Shown one piece after another: positions 1 to 7,082 of a DNA stretch of 14,134 bases (positions are counted from its first letter, which is position 1; each line of letters starts with the position of its first letter). This DNA is from an uncultured Bacteroidales bacterium. GTDB lineage: Bacteria > Bacteroidota > Bacteroidia > Bacteroidales > Bacteroidaceae. Location of the stretch: positions 1 to 14,134 of the forward strand of contig CADCOX010000036.1 in NCBI GenBank assembly GCA_902803195.1, in the 5' to 3' direction. A program made the position numbers and the translations under genes. Under the pieces are notes generated by a model. It searched no databases. It was not told the DNA's origin and worked only from the letters and a program-made list of their open reading frames with translations.

Positions 1-1
1 C

Positions 2-1138
2 AGCCAATCAGAGAGTAATAAGGAGATACTCGTCAACCGCACCCGAAGCTATCTATTCCACATACCCATAGAGCATTCCGACTGGATTTTGGCTGTCGTC
101 GTTCCCGCCATTTCGATTGATATGTTTGGCATTATCGTTGGGGCGTTTATGCTGTTGGCAATAGTCAATATATTGATCGTCACGTTCTTTGTCTGCCGAA
201 TGACCATCAGGCGTGTTGCCAATCCATTGAAGGAGTTGGCCGCTACAGCCGACAAGGTTGCAGGTGGGCGCTTCGATACGCCGTTGCCTGTCATCAAAAG
301 CCATGATGAGATCCATCTGCTGCGCGACTCGTTCGAGAACATGCAGCACTCCCTCACCGCTTATGTCGACGAACTAAAGCATGCTACAGCTGCTAAGGCA
401 TCAATAGAGAGCGAACTCAAGATTGCGCACGACATACAGATGTCGATGCTTCCCAAGGATTATCCCGTCTTCACCGAGCGCCATGATATCGATGTCTACG
501 GCTCGGTCATGCCAGCCAAGGCCGTCGGTGGCGACCTCTACGACTTCTTCATCCGCGACGAGCGTCTCTTCTTCTGCATCGGCGATGTCTCGGGAAAAGG
601 TGTTCCTGCATCACTGTTGATGGCTGTCACGTGCTACCTGTTCCGCAATATTGCGGCCTATACGCAGGAGCCTGATCAGATTGCCATTGCCCTCAACGAA
701 GCCATCAGCAGCAACAACGAAACTGGCATGTTCGTCACCCTCTTCATCGCCGTCCTTGATCTCAACTCCGGTCGCTTGAGTTTCTCTAATGCTGGGCACA
801 ACCCGCCGCTGTTAGTCAGCGATGGTGGTGTCAACGCTCTCGCCTGCGACGCCAACATCCCCATTGGCGTGATGGCTGGTTTCAATTTCACGGCACAGCA
901 CTTGCAGTTCCATTGTGGCGACAGCATCTTCCTCTATACCGACGGGCTTAGTGAGGCCGAGGACGTTCGTCAGCAACAGTTCGGCATCGAACGTGTGCAG
1001 CAGGTTGCACGCAATGTCGCCAATCAACCCCAACGCCTCGTTGAGGCCATGACTGCAGCCGTCGAACAGTTCGTCGGTCAGGCCGAGCAGAGCGACGACC
1101 TCACAATGCTCGTTGTCAAATACACGTCTAAATCCTAA
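2..1138 (+). CDS. SpoIIE/RsbU-like PP2C-family serine phosphatase with HAMP domain (5' partial)
   Basis: The reading frame is open from the left edge, so the start lies outside the window; 378 residues are visible. The first ~28 residues resemble the end of an extracellular Cache-type sensor domain, followed by a membrane helix (visible residues ~30-65), a HAMP linker (~65-120), a short coiled-coil-like stretch, and a PP2C/SpoIIE phosphatase domain (~150-375). Metal-binding acidic motifs are visible: AVGGDLYDF (Asp178), IGDVSGKG (Asp195), LYTDGLSEA (Asp314) and SDDLTML (Asp365/366). Proteins of this layout sense an outside signal and dephosphorylate a serine on an anti-anti-sigma (STAS) protein in the cytoplasm, as RsbU does; the substrate here is inferred and no STAS or anti-sigma gene is in view. 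The TTG at 89 is internal, not the start. A membrane protein gene follows after 8 bases, probably in the same transcript. Confidence 0.9.
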   Translation, partial: SQSESNKEILVNRTRSYLFHIPIEHSDWILAVVVPAISIDMFGIIVGAFMLLAIVNILIVTFFVCRMTIRRVANPLKELAATADKVAGGRFDTPLPVIKSHDEIHLLRDSFENMQHSLTAYVDELKHATAAKASIESELKIAHDIQMSMLPKDYPVFTERHDIDVYGSVMPAKAVGGDLYDFFIRDERLFFCIGDVSGKGVPASLLMAVTCYLFRNIAAYTQEPDQIAIALNEAISSNNETGMFVTLFIAVLDLNSGRLSFSNAGHNPPLLVSDGGVNALACDANIPIGVMAGFNFTAQHLQFHCGDSIFLYTDGLSEAEDVRQQQFGIERVQQVARNVANQPQRLVEAMTAAVEQFVGQAEQSDDLTMLVVKYTSKS

Positions 1139-1146
1139 ACTATCCT

Positions 1147-1680
1147 ATGATCATCCAGGGTCCTGAAGGTTATATCTACCTCTTTCTATTGATGATGGCT
1201 ATCATAGTTGCCACCGTCGTGATTCCTTGCTACGGCTACGTTCGCAAAGGCCTGAAGGGACTTGGAGTGGGCTGTGCGATTCAGCCCATCGTTGCCGGTA
1301 TCCTCTGTCTGATCTTGTGCGTGAGTGCGTTTGTCCGTCAACTAAACTCGGTCAATAGCCACCATGAAAATGCGATGGTTGCGGTGCGTACGACCATTGC
1401 CGAGGACGGCGATAGCCTCTTTCGCACATGGTATATGTGCCCCGATGAGGAATGCTTGAGCGAGGTACGCTCTGTCGATGCGGACACGACCGACTTCGAA
1501 GAAATCAAGTTGTTTGACGTAGTGCCGATCGATTCCTTCGCCCTCTGTGTTGACGACCGCATCTTAGTCCGCTTCAATCTCGATTCCTGTACGGCTATTG
1601 CTACTGATTGCGGTCAGCCTATCGACATCGTCTTCATCGACTGGACTAAGGTAGCTGCCTACTTTCAAGAGAATGAATGA
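1147..1680 (+). CDS. Hypothetical two-helix membrane protein
   Basis: I do not recognise this 177-residue protein. Two strongly hydrophobic segments (residues ~8-31 and ~42-63) are separated by a short basic loop (YVRKGLKG), followed by a soluble, acidic domain of about 110 residues holding five cysteines (98, 103, 134, 148, 155). The first pair sits in MCPDEEC. By the positive-inside rule, the basic loop is probably cytoplasmic, which would put the C-terminal domain outside the membrane; this is inference. It starts 8 bases after the phosphatase stop, so it is likely co-transcribed and may work with that protein, for example in the envelope sensing step. There is no clear Shine-Dalgarno site, which is normal for Bacteroidetes. 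Its stop overlaps a 35-residue ORF by ATGA. Confidence 0.75.
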   Translation: MIIQGPEGYIYLFLLMMAIIVATVVIPCYGYVRKGLKGLGVGCAIQPIVAGILCLILCVSAFVRQLNSVNSHHENAMVAVRTTIAEDGDSLFRTWYMCPDEECLSEVRSVDADTTDFEEIKLFDVVPIDSFALCVDDRILVRFNLDSCTAIATDCGQPIDIVFIDWTKVAAYFQENE

Positions 1681-1784
1681 ACTTCACCGAGGAGCCCGTC
1701 GTCTATCACGTGAAAGAGTGGCGATGGAGCAAGCTTGTATTCGATAGCCTCGTTCGATACCGTTCTTTGCCGTTAAATGCATAA
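1677..1784 (+). CDS. Possible small protein of 35 residues
   Basis: The ATG overlaps the TGA of the upstream membrane-protein gene (ATGA), an arrangement typical of translational coupling. The product would begin MNFTEEPVVYHV and continue as a Trp/Arg/Lys-containing, partly amphipathic stretch (KEWRWSKLVF) with no recognised domain. Its TAA falls on the first bases of the terminator stem at 1782-1827, so the ORF fills the space between the gene and the terminator exactly. It could be a real coupled microprotein, the leftover of a longer gene, or chance; the length is short enough that chance cannot be excluded. Confidence 0.3.
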   Translation: MNFTEEPVVYHVKEWRWSKLVFDSLVRYRSLPLNA

Positions 1785-1827
1785 ACGCTCAGCCCCCTGT
1801 CGGAATGGACAGGGGGCTGAGTGTTTA
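1782..1827. terminator. Strong bidirectional hairpin terminator
   Basis: A 20-bp stem (1782-1801 with 1808-1827) contains one G.U pair in the plus-strand RNA and closes a 6-base loop, GGAATG. The core arm is CTCAGCCCCCTGTC. The outer part reads TAAACG on one side and TGTTTA on the other, so each strand carries a short T-rich or A-rich flank. It lies between the plus-strand phosphatase operon and the convergent minus-strand bglX, fitting a terminator shared by both. Confidence 0.85.
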
Positions 1828-1898
1828 GCTAAAGCGCGAACGCCAGCATAGTCGTCAAGAAACGTATCTTCTTGCCTAACGCTTCTTATGAGGGGATG

Positions 1899-4286
1899 TT
1901 AGATGTTAGGCTCGTCCCAGACTTTAGTCTCAGTGCACTTGATGGTCAGGTTCTGCCCGCCACAGCTCATGAGGAACTCGCCCTCCTCCAGGCGCCAGCG
2001 TACGTCGGAGCCCACGAAGGCAAGGTCTTTGGCGGCGATGGCCAGGCGTACAGTCTTCTGTTCGCCGGGCTTGAGTTCTATCTTATCGAACGCGCGCAGG
2101 CGTGCGTTGTCGGGCGTGAGCGTTGCCACGACGTCGCGTGCAAACAGCAGGACGGCCTCCTTGCCTACGCGGTCGCCTGTGTTCTTCACATCGACGCTGA
2201 AGACGAGGCTATCCTTGGCCGTGAACTCGCTCTTGTCGACCTGCAGGTTGGCGTATTCAAAGGTGGTGTACGACAGGCCGTGACCGAAGGGCCACTGGAC
2301 GTCCATCACGGCGTCGTAATTGTAGTTGCCGGCCATCTGACCCATATTCTCGCACGGCTTGAAGTCGTAGGTCACGAGAGCTGCGGGGTGCTTAGGATAG
2401 GTGTAAGGCATGCGGGCGCTGAAGTTGGCATCGCCAGCCAGCAGGCGAGCCAGTGCGGGACCGCCATAGTTGCTGGGCAGGAAGGTGTGTACGACGGCAG
2501 CGCACAGGGGTTCGATATCCTTGATGATGCGCGGACGTCCTTCGGCCAGCACGAGCACGATGGGCTTGCCCGTCGTAGCCAGGGCCTTCACCAGTTGCAA
2601 CTGGTTGGGGCTGAGGCTGAGGTCGTCGATGTTGCCAACTGTCTCGCAGTAGGAGTTCTCGCCTAAGCAGGCAATCACCACGTCCACCTGACGGGCGGCA
2701 GCCACGGCGGCGCTGATATCAGTGGCTTCGTCGCGGTCGAAGTTGTCGTCGCTCCAGCGAACACCTTCGACGTAGCGGACGTTGGCGGGCCCGAAGCGCA
2801 AAATCAAGGCATCCTCGAATGTCGGGTAGTCGCCCATCTGCGGAGCCAGCGAATTAGTGCGTTCGCCTTGCCAGGTGTAGCTCCAGCCGCCATTCTGGCC
2901 ACGCAGGTTGTTGGCATTGGGACCGCAGACAAGCAGGCGTGTGCCTTCCTTCAGCGGCAGCACTTTCTCGGTCTTGCCTGCCAGGGTGTCGTTCTTCAGC
3001 AGGGCGATGCACTCCTCAGCTATCTTCGTAGCCTCGTCTGCAAACTCCATGCTCCCGAATTTCGGGAAGGCTGCAGCCAGTTGGGCGGGCTCGAAGTCCC
3101 AGGTCTTCTTGTCATGGAGACCGAGGCGGACCTTCAGACGCAGTACGCGGCGCACGGCATCGTCGATGCGTGACATCTTGACGCGGCCCTCGTCGACTAA
3201 TTCGCGCAGCAGATCGCAGAACTCCACTTCATAGGGAACCATCGACATGTCGATGCCGGCGTTGATGGCCAGTTCGATAGCATCTTTCTTCGTGGCGGCG
3301 ATATGGTCGCGGGTGCAGAGGTTGTTGATGTCGGCCCAGTCGGTGACAATCATACCGTCCCAGTTGAGCTCATCCTTGAGCCAAGTGGTCAGAAGCTCGG
3401 CATTGGCATGGAAGGGCATACCGTCGTTGACGCCCGAATTGACCATCAGCGATAACGCACCGGCCTCGATGGCGGCACGGAACGGCTGGAAGAATTTCTC
3501 GCGCAGTTCGCGCCGTGTGATGCTGCTGGGCGTGCGGTCCTTGCCAGTGCGTGCTACGCCGTAAGCCATGAAGTGCTTGATGCAGGCTGCTACATGCTGA
3601 CCGTCGATGTGGTTGGGGTCATCGCCCTGATAGCCGCGTACAGCTTGACGGGCCATCTCGACGTTCAGATAGACATCCTCGCCATAGCTCTCCCACATGC
3701 GACTCCACAAGGGGTTGCGGCCGAGGTCCATCACAGGTGAGTAGACCCAAGGAATCAGGCACGCACGACTCTCGTAGGCGGCTACCTCGCTCACTCTGAA
3801 GGGGATAGCGCGGTTGAAGGATGCCGCTTGTCCGATCTCTTGTGGGTACAGCGTAGCTCCCCATGTGTAGGACGCGCCATGTATCTGGTCGACGCCGTAG
3901 ATCTGCGCCACGCCCGATTGTGCGTCTGCCGACATCTGATTCAACCTGCGGATGAGCTTGGACCACACGGCTGGCGTCTGGGCGACACCCTTCGGCACAT
4001 TCAGAATCGACCCGACTTTGTATTTCTCAATGACGTTGGATAGCGCTTCCTCGTTCAGCGCGAACGAGTCCGCCACGCTCATATCGGTGATGACGTCGAT
4101 GGTGATTTCGCACATCTGACCGATCTTCTCGTCAAGCGACATTTTGCTCAATAGCTTATCGACTTGGGCTTCAACGTCCTTGTCCTTCGCTATGGCGGGA
4201 GACGTCGATGCCTTGGGCGTACACGAATCAAGGCACAGCGCAGCTAAGGCGAGTGCCAACGAGTTGGTTAGGAGTTTGTGAGTCAT
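1899..4286 (-). CDS. bglX: Glycoside hydrolase family 3 beta-glucosidase, lipoprotein
   Basis: This 795-residue protein hydrolyses terminal beta-linked glucose (or a related sugar) from oligosaccharides; the exact substrate cannot be read from sequence. The N-terminus is a lipoprotein signal with LDSC as lipobox and Cys22 as the likely lipidated residue. No acidic run follows the cysteine, so the usual Bacteroidetes surface-export signal is not evident and a periplasmic location is preferred. Family features appear in order: DLGRNPLWSR (187-196), KHF (237-239), the catalytic nucleophile region GMIVTDWAD with Asp316, the C-terminal sandwich with GENSYCE (542-548, acid/base glutamate), WPFGHGLSYTTF (665-676), and a fibronectin-III-like tail (~690-780). 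Length is normal for BglX-type enzymes. No susC/susD genes are adjacent, so it is not visibly part of a polysaccharide utilisation locus. Confidence 0.93.
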   Translation of the reverse strand: MTHKLLTNSLALALAALCLDSCTPKASTSPAIAKDKDVEAQVDKLLSKMSLDEKIGQMCEITIDVITDMSVADSFALNEEALSNVIEKYKVGSILNVPKGVAQTPAVWSKLIRRLNQMSADAQSGVAQIYGVDQIHGASYTWGATLYPQEIGQAASFNRAIPFRVSEVAAYESRACLIPWVYSPVMDLGRNPLWSRMWESYGEDVYLNVEMARQAVRGYQGDDPNHIDGQHVAACIKHFMAYGVARTGKDRTPSSITRRELREKFFQPFRAAIEAGALSLMVNSGVNDGMPFHANAELLTTWLKDELNWDGMIVTDWADINNLCTRDHIAATKKDAIELAINAGIDMSMVPYEVEFCDLLRELVDEGRVKMSRIDDAVRRVLRLKVRLGLHDKKTWDFEPAQLAAAFPKFGSMEFADEATKIAEECIALLKNDTLAGKTEKVLPLKEGTRLLVCGPNANNLRGQNGGWSYTWQGERTNSLAPQMGDYPTFEDALILRFGPANVRYVEGVRWSDDNFDRDEATDISAAVAAARQVDVVIACLGENSYCETVGNIDDLSLSPNQLQLVKALATTGKPIVLVLAEGRPRIIKDIEPLCAAVVHTFLPSNYGGPALARLLAGDANFSARMPYTYPKHPAALVTYDFKPCENMGQMAGNYNYDAVMDVQWPFGHGLSYTTFEYANLQVDKSEFTAKDSLVFSVDVKNTGDRVGKEAVLLFARDVVATLTPDNARLRAFDKIELKPGEQKTVRLAIAAKDLAFVGSDVRWRLEEGEFLMSCGGQNLTIKCTETKVWDEPNI

Positions 4287-4324
4287 AAATGATTGCGGTT
4301 TTAGTTTTTGGGGTTTTGACGAGC

Positions 4325-4332
4325 CAAAGTTA
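4325..4332 (-). promoter_or_regulatory. Bacteroidetes -7 promoter box for bglX
   Basis: On the minus strand this reads TAACTTTG, a full match to the Bacteroidetes TAnnTTTG element. It sits about 40 bases before the bglX ATG, giving an A-rich leader of roughly 30 bases. No convincing -33 TTTG was found at the expected spacing. Confidence 0.6.
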
Positions 4333-4427
4333 ATACTTTTTTCGTTTTCAGCTTATGATTTGTCGTGAAAACTAATTCTTTTATCCTCTTTTATCTAAAA
4401 AAAGGCCACTTTAAGCCCCAAATACTA

Positions 4428-4435
4428 TATCTTTG
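4428..4435 (+). promoter_or_regulatory. Bacteroidetes -7 promoter box for pgeF
   Basis: TATCTTTG matches TAnnTTTG. It lies 68 bases before the pgeF ATG and would yield a leader of about 60 bases. The -33 region is only weakly supported (TTTA at 4410-4413, spacing shorter than usual). Together with the bglX box, it defines a divergent promoter region. Confidence 0.55.
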
Positions 4436-4503
4436 TACCCAATAATGAATCACTTTGCACGCCTCAGGCTGCATATTACACGTGATGCTTCTTTTTCAAC
4501 CTC

Positions 4504-5451
4504 ATGTTTTTACACTACGACATATCTCCCTCCGTCATCGCTTTTTCTACAGAGCGCAACGCGTCCGATCCGCTTGCCCCTTACGATGGTTTTAACATCA
4601 CCCATTACACCGACGATGCTCCCGCTCACGTTGCCGCCTGCCGTCAGCAGCTTTGTCACCATCTGGGAATAGACAATTCCCACCTCATCCTTCCACGCCA
4701 AGTCCATGGCACTCACATCCTTGAAATAACTGAAGACCTCCTTTCCTCCGCCCCCTCTTCCTCTTCATCGCCCACTGCCTCGGCCTATTGCTCCGCCCCC
4801 TCTTCGTTTTCCTCCCCCTCTGCCTCGGCCTTTTCCCCCGCCCCCTCTTCATCTTCCTCTGCCTCGGCCGTGGTGCCCGCCGATTCATCGGCGGTTCCCC
4901 CCTCTCTCCTTGACGGCGTCGATGCCCTCTTTACCCGCCTGCCTCGCACCTGTATAGGCATCTCCACCGCCGATTGTGTTCCCATTCTCATCTATGACCC
5001 CTCGACGGCCGCCGTTGCTGCCATCCATGCGGGTTGGCGAGGCACCGTAGCCCGCATCGCTTCGCTCACCCTTTCCGCCATGCAAGCTCGCTACGGCACG
5101 CGTCCCTCCGATGTCCGTGCCGTCATCGGCCCAAGCATCGGGCCAGATGCCTTTGAGGTAGGCGACGAAGTCTACGATGCTTTCTCCTCCGCCCATTTCC
5201 CTATGGAGGAGATTGCCTTTCAAGCTCCCGCTATGAATGCCGCAGCCCATTCTCACCTTCTCGACACCCCTCTCCGTTGGCATATCGACCTCTGGCGCGC
5301 CAATGCCCACGACCTGCTTTCCGTAGGTGTCCCTGCTGCCGCCATTCACATCACCTCTCTCTGCACCTACACCCTCCACGAACGCTTCTTCTCTGCCCGC
5401 CGTCTCGGTATTCACAGCGGCCGCATCTTCACCGGAATCATGCTCCAATAA
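4504..5451 (+). CDS. pgeF: PgeF/YfiH laccase-domain protein (peptidoglycan editing factor / purine nucleoside phosphorylase) with Ser-rich insertion
   Basis: The family acts in the cytoplasm. Members have been described as peptidoglycan editing factors that remove wrongly built precursors and as zinc-dependent purine nucleoside phosphorylase/adenosine deaminase enzymes. The three conserved metal/catalytic residues are present: His68 in RQVHGTH, Cys158 in TADCVP and His175 in IHAGWRG. The C-terminal CTYTLHERFFSARR motif is also typical. At 315 residues it is longer than the usual ~240-270. The excess is a low-complexity Ser/Ala/Pro block (about residues 80-134) between the His68 strand and the DGVDALFT segment, encoded by tandem 45-bp repeats at 4747-4875. 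It starts at ATG 4504 because conserved sequence begins there (ISPSVIAFSTERN). It is transcribed alone and ends in a hairpin shared with the convergent dehydrogenase gene. Confidence 0.92.
   Translation: MFLHYDISPSVIAFSTERNASDPLAPYDGFNITHYTDDAPAHVAACRQQLCHHLGIDNSHLILPRQVHGTHILEITEDLLSSAPSSSSSPTASAYCSAPSSFSSPSASAFSPAPSSSSSASAVVPADSSAVPPSLLDGVDALFTRLPRTCIGISTADCVPILIYDPSTAAVAAIHAGWRGTVARIASLTLSAMQARYGTRPSDVRAVIGPSIGPDAFEVGDEVYDAFSSAHFPMEEIAFQAPAMNAAAHSHLLDTPLRWHIDLWRANAHDLLSVGVPAAAIHITSLCTYTLHERFFSARRLGIHSGRIFTGIMLQ
4747..4875 (+). repeat. In-frame 45-bp tandem repeat inside pgeF (about 3 units)
   Basis: Units start at 4747, 4792 and 4837. Each begins with YCCGCCCCCTCTTC and contains GCCTCGGCC. 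That inner block is 30 bases into units 1 and 2, but 24 into unit 3, so the last unit lacks 6 bases (two codons). The units translate to 15, 15 and 13 residues beginning SAPSSSSS, SAPSSFSS and PAPSSSSS. Differences are all in frame. Confidence 0.85.
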
Positions 5452-5454
5452 CGC

Positions 5455-5485
5455 ATAAGAGCCGTTCATGTCGAACGACTCTTAT
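5455..5485. terminator. Bidirectional hairpin between pgeF and the dehydrogenase gene
   Basis: Arms ATAAGAGCCGTTC (5455-5467) and GAACGACTCTTAT (5473-5485) pair over 13 positions with one mismatch around a 5-base loop. The hairpin starts 3 bases after the pgeF stop and lies about 20 bases beyond the stop of the convergent minus-strand gene. T-rich flanks are short on both sides. Confidence 0.7.
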
Positions 5486-5506
5486 ATCTTAGTGTGCCAA
5501 TCTTCG

Positions 5507-6265
5507 TTACGCTTCGCGATGGATGATGCTGCCGTTGGCCTGATGGGTTGCGAGGACGAGGACCTCGGCAATCTGTACGTGCTCGGGTGCTGACGCTGCG
5601 TAGAAAGCGACGTCGGCTATATCAGGTCCTGTGAGGGGCTTGATACCAGCATAGACGCGGTCGGCACGGGCGTCATCGCCATGGAAACGGGTGTTGCTGA
5701 AATGGGTCTCGACGAGGCCGGGCTTCAAGTTGGTAACGCGCAAGGCGGTGTGTGCTACATCGATGCGCAGACCGTCGGTGATGGCTTTCACGGCCGCCTT
5801 GGTGGCGCAGTAGACGTTGCCGCCAGCGTAAGCTGCTTCGCCTGCCACGGAACCGATGTTGATGATGTGACCGTGGTTGCGACGAACCATATCGGGCACC
5901 ACGGCGCGTGTCATGAAGAGGAGACCTTTGATATTGGTGTCAATCATGGTTTCCCAGTCATCTTCGTCGCCTTCGTATTCGGGTTCGAGTCCGAGGGCAA
6001 GGCCTGCGTTGTTGATGAGGACGTCGATGCGCTTCCATGCTTCGGGCAGGTTGGCATAAGCGTTGTGGCAGGCCTGTCGGTCGCGAACGTCGTAGACAAG
6101 GGTGAGGACTTCACGACCGAGCGCACGCACTTCTTCGGCGATGGCATTCAGTCGTTCAGCATTGCGGCCTGTGAGGATGAGGTCGTAGCCACCTTCAGCA
6201 AAGCGTTGGGCACATGCGAGGCCGATGCCGCTGGTGGCGCCTGTGATAAGAGCAATTTTATTCAT
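5507..6265 (-). CDS. ydfG: YdfG-like short-chain dehydrogenase/reductase, NADP-dependent
   Basis: This 252-residue classical SDR has the cofactor motif TGATSGIG (8-15), TGR (32-34, where the arginine suggests NADP preference), NNAG (85-88), and the catalytic tetrad Asn111, Ser139, Tyr152 and Lys156 (YCATK). Long stretches such as DWETMIDTN, HGHIINIGS and AGGNVY agree closely with E. coli YdfG, which oxidises 3-hydroxy acids including L-allo-threonine and serine and also reduces malonic semialdehyde; substrate here is inferred from that likeness. It is soluble and cytoplasmic. It begins at ATG 6265, 52 bases downstream of the PHP gene stop, and is probably the last gene of a three-gene minus-strand transcript. 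Confidence 0.9.
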   Translation of the reverse strand: MNKIALITGATSGIGLACAQRFAEGGYDLILTGRNAERLNAIAEEVRALGREVLTLVYDVRDRQACHNAYANLPEAWKRIDVLINNAGLALGLEPEYEGDEDDWETMIDTNIKGLLFMTRAVVPDMVRRNHGHIINIGSVAGEAAYAGGNVYCATKAAVKAITDGLRIDVAHTALRVTNLKPGLVETHFSNTRFHGDDARADRVYAGIKPLTGPDIADVAFYAASAPEHVQIAEVLVLATHQANGSIIHREA

Positions 6266-6290
6266 GCAGTTGATTGAAATTTAGAGTTCA

Positions 6291-6317
6291 GTTATCGTTA
6301 TCGTTCCTGTTCCCGTC
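6291..6317. repeat. Short GTTATC/GTTCCC repeat between the PHP and SDR genes
   Basis: The plus strand reads GTTATCGTTATCGTTCCTG followed by TTCCCGTC. It is built from the same hexamers (GTTATC, GTTCCC) as the coding repeat at the 3' end of the antiporter gene (7089-7124). It starts directly after the PHP stop codon, in the leader of the SDR gene. Confidence 0.6.
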
Positions 6318-7028
6318 CTATATCCTCATATACTCCAGCGCTTGTTGGGGCCAGTAGTTGAGGACGAGCTCATCGGGAAACTGTGTCTCGGCGAGTAGGG
6401 GTAGGGCATAGCGATAGTCGGCGATGGAGAAGGAGATATGAGCGTCGCTGCCTAAGATGACGGGCACGTCCATCTGTCGGCAGAGCCGTAGGATCTCGAG
6501 GTTGTTGGGGCGCGCCACCTCTTTATGTCGCAAGGGTATCATGCTCGACGAGTTGATCTCAAGCAGCGTCTGAGTGTCGCGTGCAGCGCGGACGATGGGT
6601 TCGAAGTCCAGCTCGGCTGTGCCGTCGCCGGGATGGCTGATGATATGCGTCCAAGGGTTATGGATGGCGGCGAGCATGGCATCTGTGTTTTGTTGTCGCG
6701 TACCGCCTTGCCAGCAGAGGCTGTGGATGCCCGCGATGCGGATGTCGCAGCAGCGGTAGTGCTTCTCGTCGAGGTCGAGGCGCCCAGTAGTATCGAGGAT
6801 GTTCAGCTCTACGCCCATCAGCAGCTGTACGCCGTACATCTGTCGTGGTACGACGTGAAGGTTGCGGAAATAGATGGCGTTGCAGGCTCCTGGCAGCGCG
6901 GGCGCATGCTCCGTTATGCCGAGAATCTGCAGCCCTTTGTCAGCCGCCGCCTGTGCCATCTCTTGAATAGTGGAATAGGCGTGACCGCTGGCTATCGTAT
7001 GTGTGTGGAGGTCAAGAAGAGGTGTCAA
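6318..7028 (-). CDS. ycdX: YcdX-like PHP-domain phosphoesterase
   Basis: This 236-residue protein has the full set of PHP metal ligands in the order and spacing of E. coli YcdX, a trinuclear-zinc phosphatase: His8 and His10 in DLHTHT, His16, His41 in TEHA, Glu74 in GVEL, His102, His132 in ISHPGDG, and Asp195/His197 in GSDAH. It should hydrolyse phosphoesters in the cytoplasm; the natural substrate of this family is uncertain. The start is TTG at 7028: the frame is closed by a stop 21 bases upstream with no ATG between, the next in-frame ATG would delete the metal-binding HTH motif, and the N-terminus then matches YcdX in length. It follows the antiporter gene by 54 bases and precedes the SDR gene by 52. 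Confidence 0.88.
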   Translation of the reverse strand: MTPLLDLHTHTIASGHAYSTIQEMAQAAADKGLQILGITEHAPALPGACNAIYFRNLHVVPRQMYGVQLLMGVELNILDTTGRLDLDEKHYRCCDIRIAGIHSLCWQGGTRQQNTDAMLAAIHNPWTHIISHPGDGTAELDFEPIVRAARDTQTLLEINSSSMIPLRHKEVARPNNLEILRLCRQMDVPVILGSDAHISFSIADYRYALPLLAETQFPDELVLNYWPQQALEYMRI

Positions 7029-7059
7029 TGAGTTGTTATGAGTTGAGAGTTATTGTTTT

Positions 7060-7080
7060 CTCGGCGACCGAATCGCCGAG
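7060..7080 (-). promoter_or_regulatory. Stable hairpin between antiporter and PHP genes
   Basis: On the minus strand, CTCGGCGA and TCGCCGAG form a perfect 8-bp stem closing the 5-base loop TTCGG. It starts a few bases after the antiporter stop. The bases following it on the transcribed strand are AAAACAATAA, not a T tract, so it is not a classical intrinsic terminator. It may be a 3'-end stabiliser or processing hairpin that sets different levels for the two genes. Confidence 0.45.
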
Positions 7081-7082
7081 CG

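Noticed and set aside
1856..1911. Weak hairpins beyond the bglX stop (CAAGAA/TTCTTG and GCCTAAC/GTTAGGC)
   Set aside because: Stems are only 6-7 bp, and the second overlaps the coding end. The strong hairpin at 1782-1827 explains termination for both strands.
1872..2666. Plus-strand open frame (264 codons)
   Set aside because: It is antisense to the C-terminal part of the GH3 gene; no domain, and it would cross the region beyond the shared terminator.
4433..4672. Short plus-strand frame overlapping the start of pgeF
   Set aside because: It is out of frame with pgeF, begins inside the promoter box, and has no domain. A regulatory upstream ORF from ATG 4445 cannot be excluded but has no support.
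4885..5469. Minus-strand open frame (194 codons)
   Set aside because: It is antisense to pgeF, whose catalytic motifs are intact on the plus strand.
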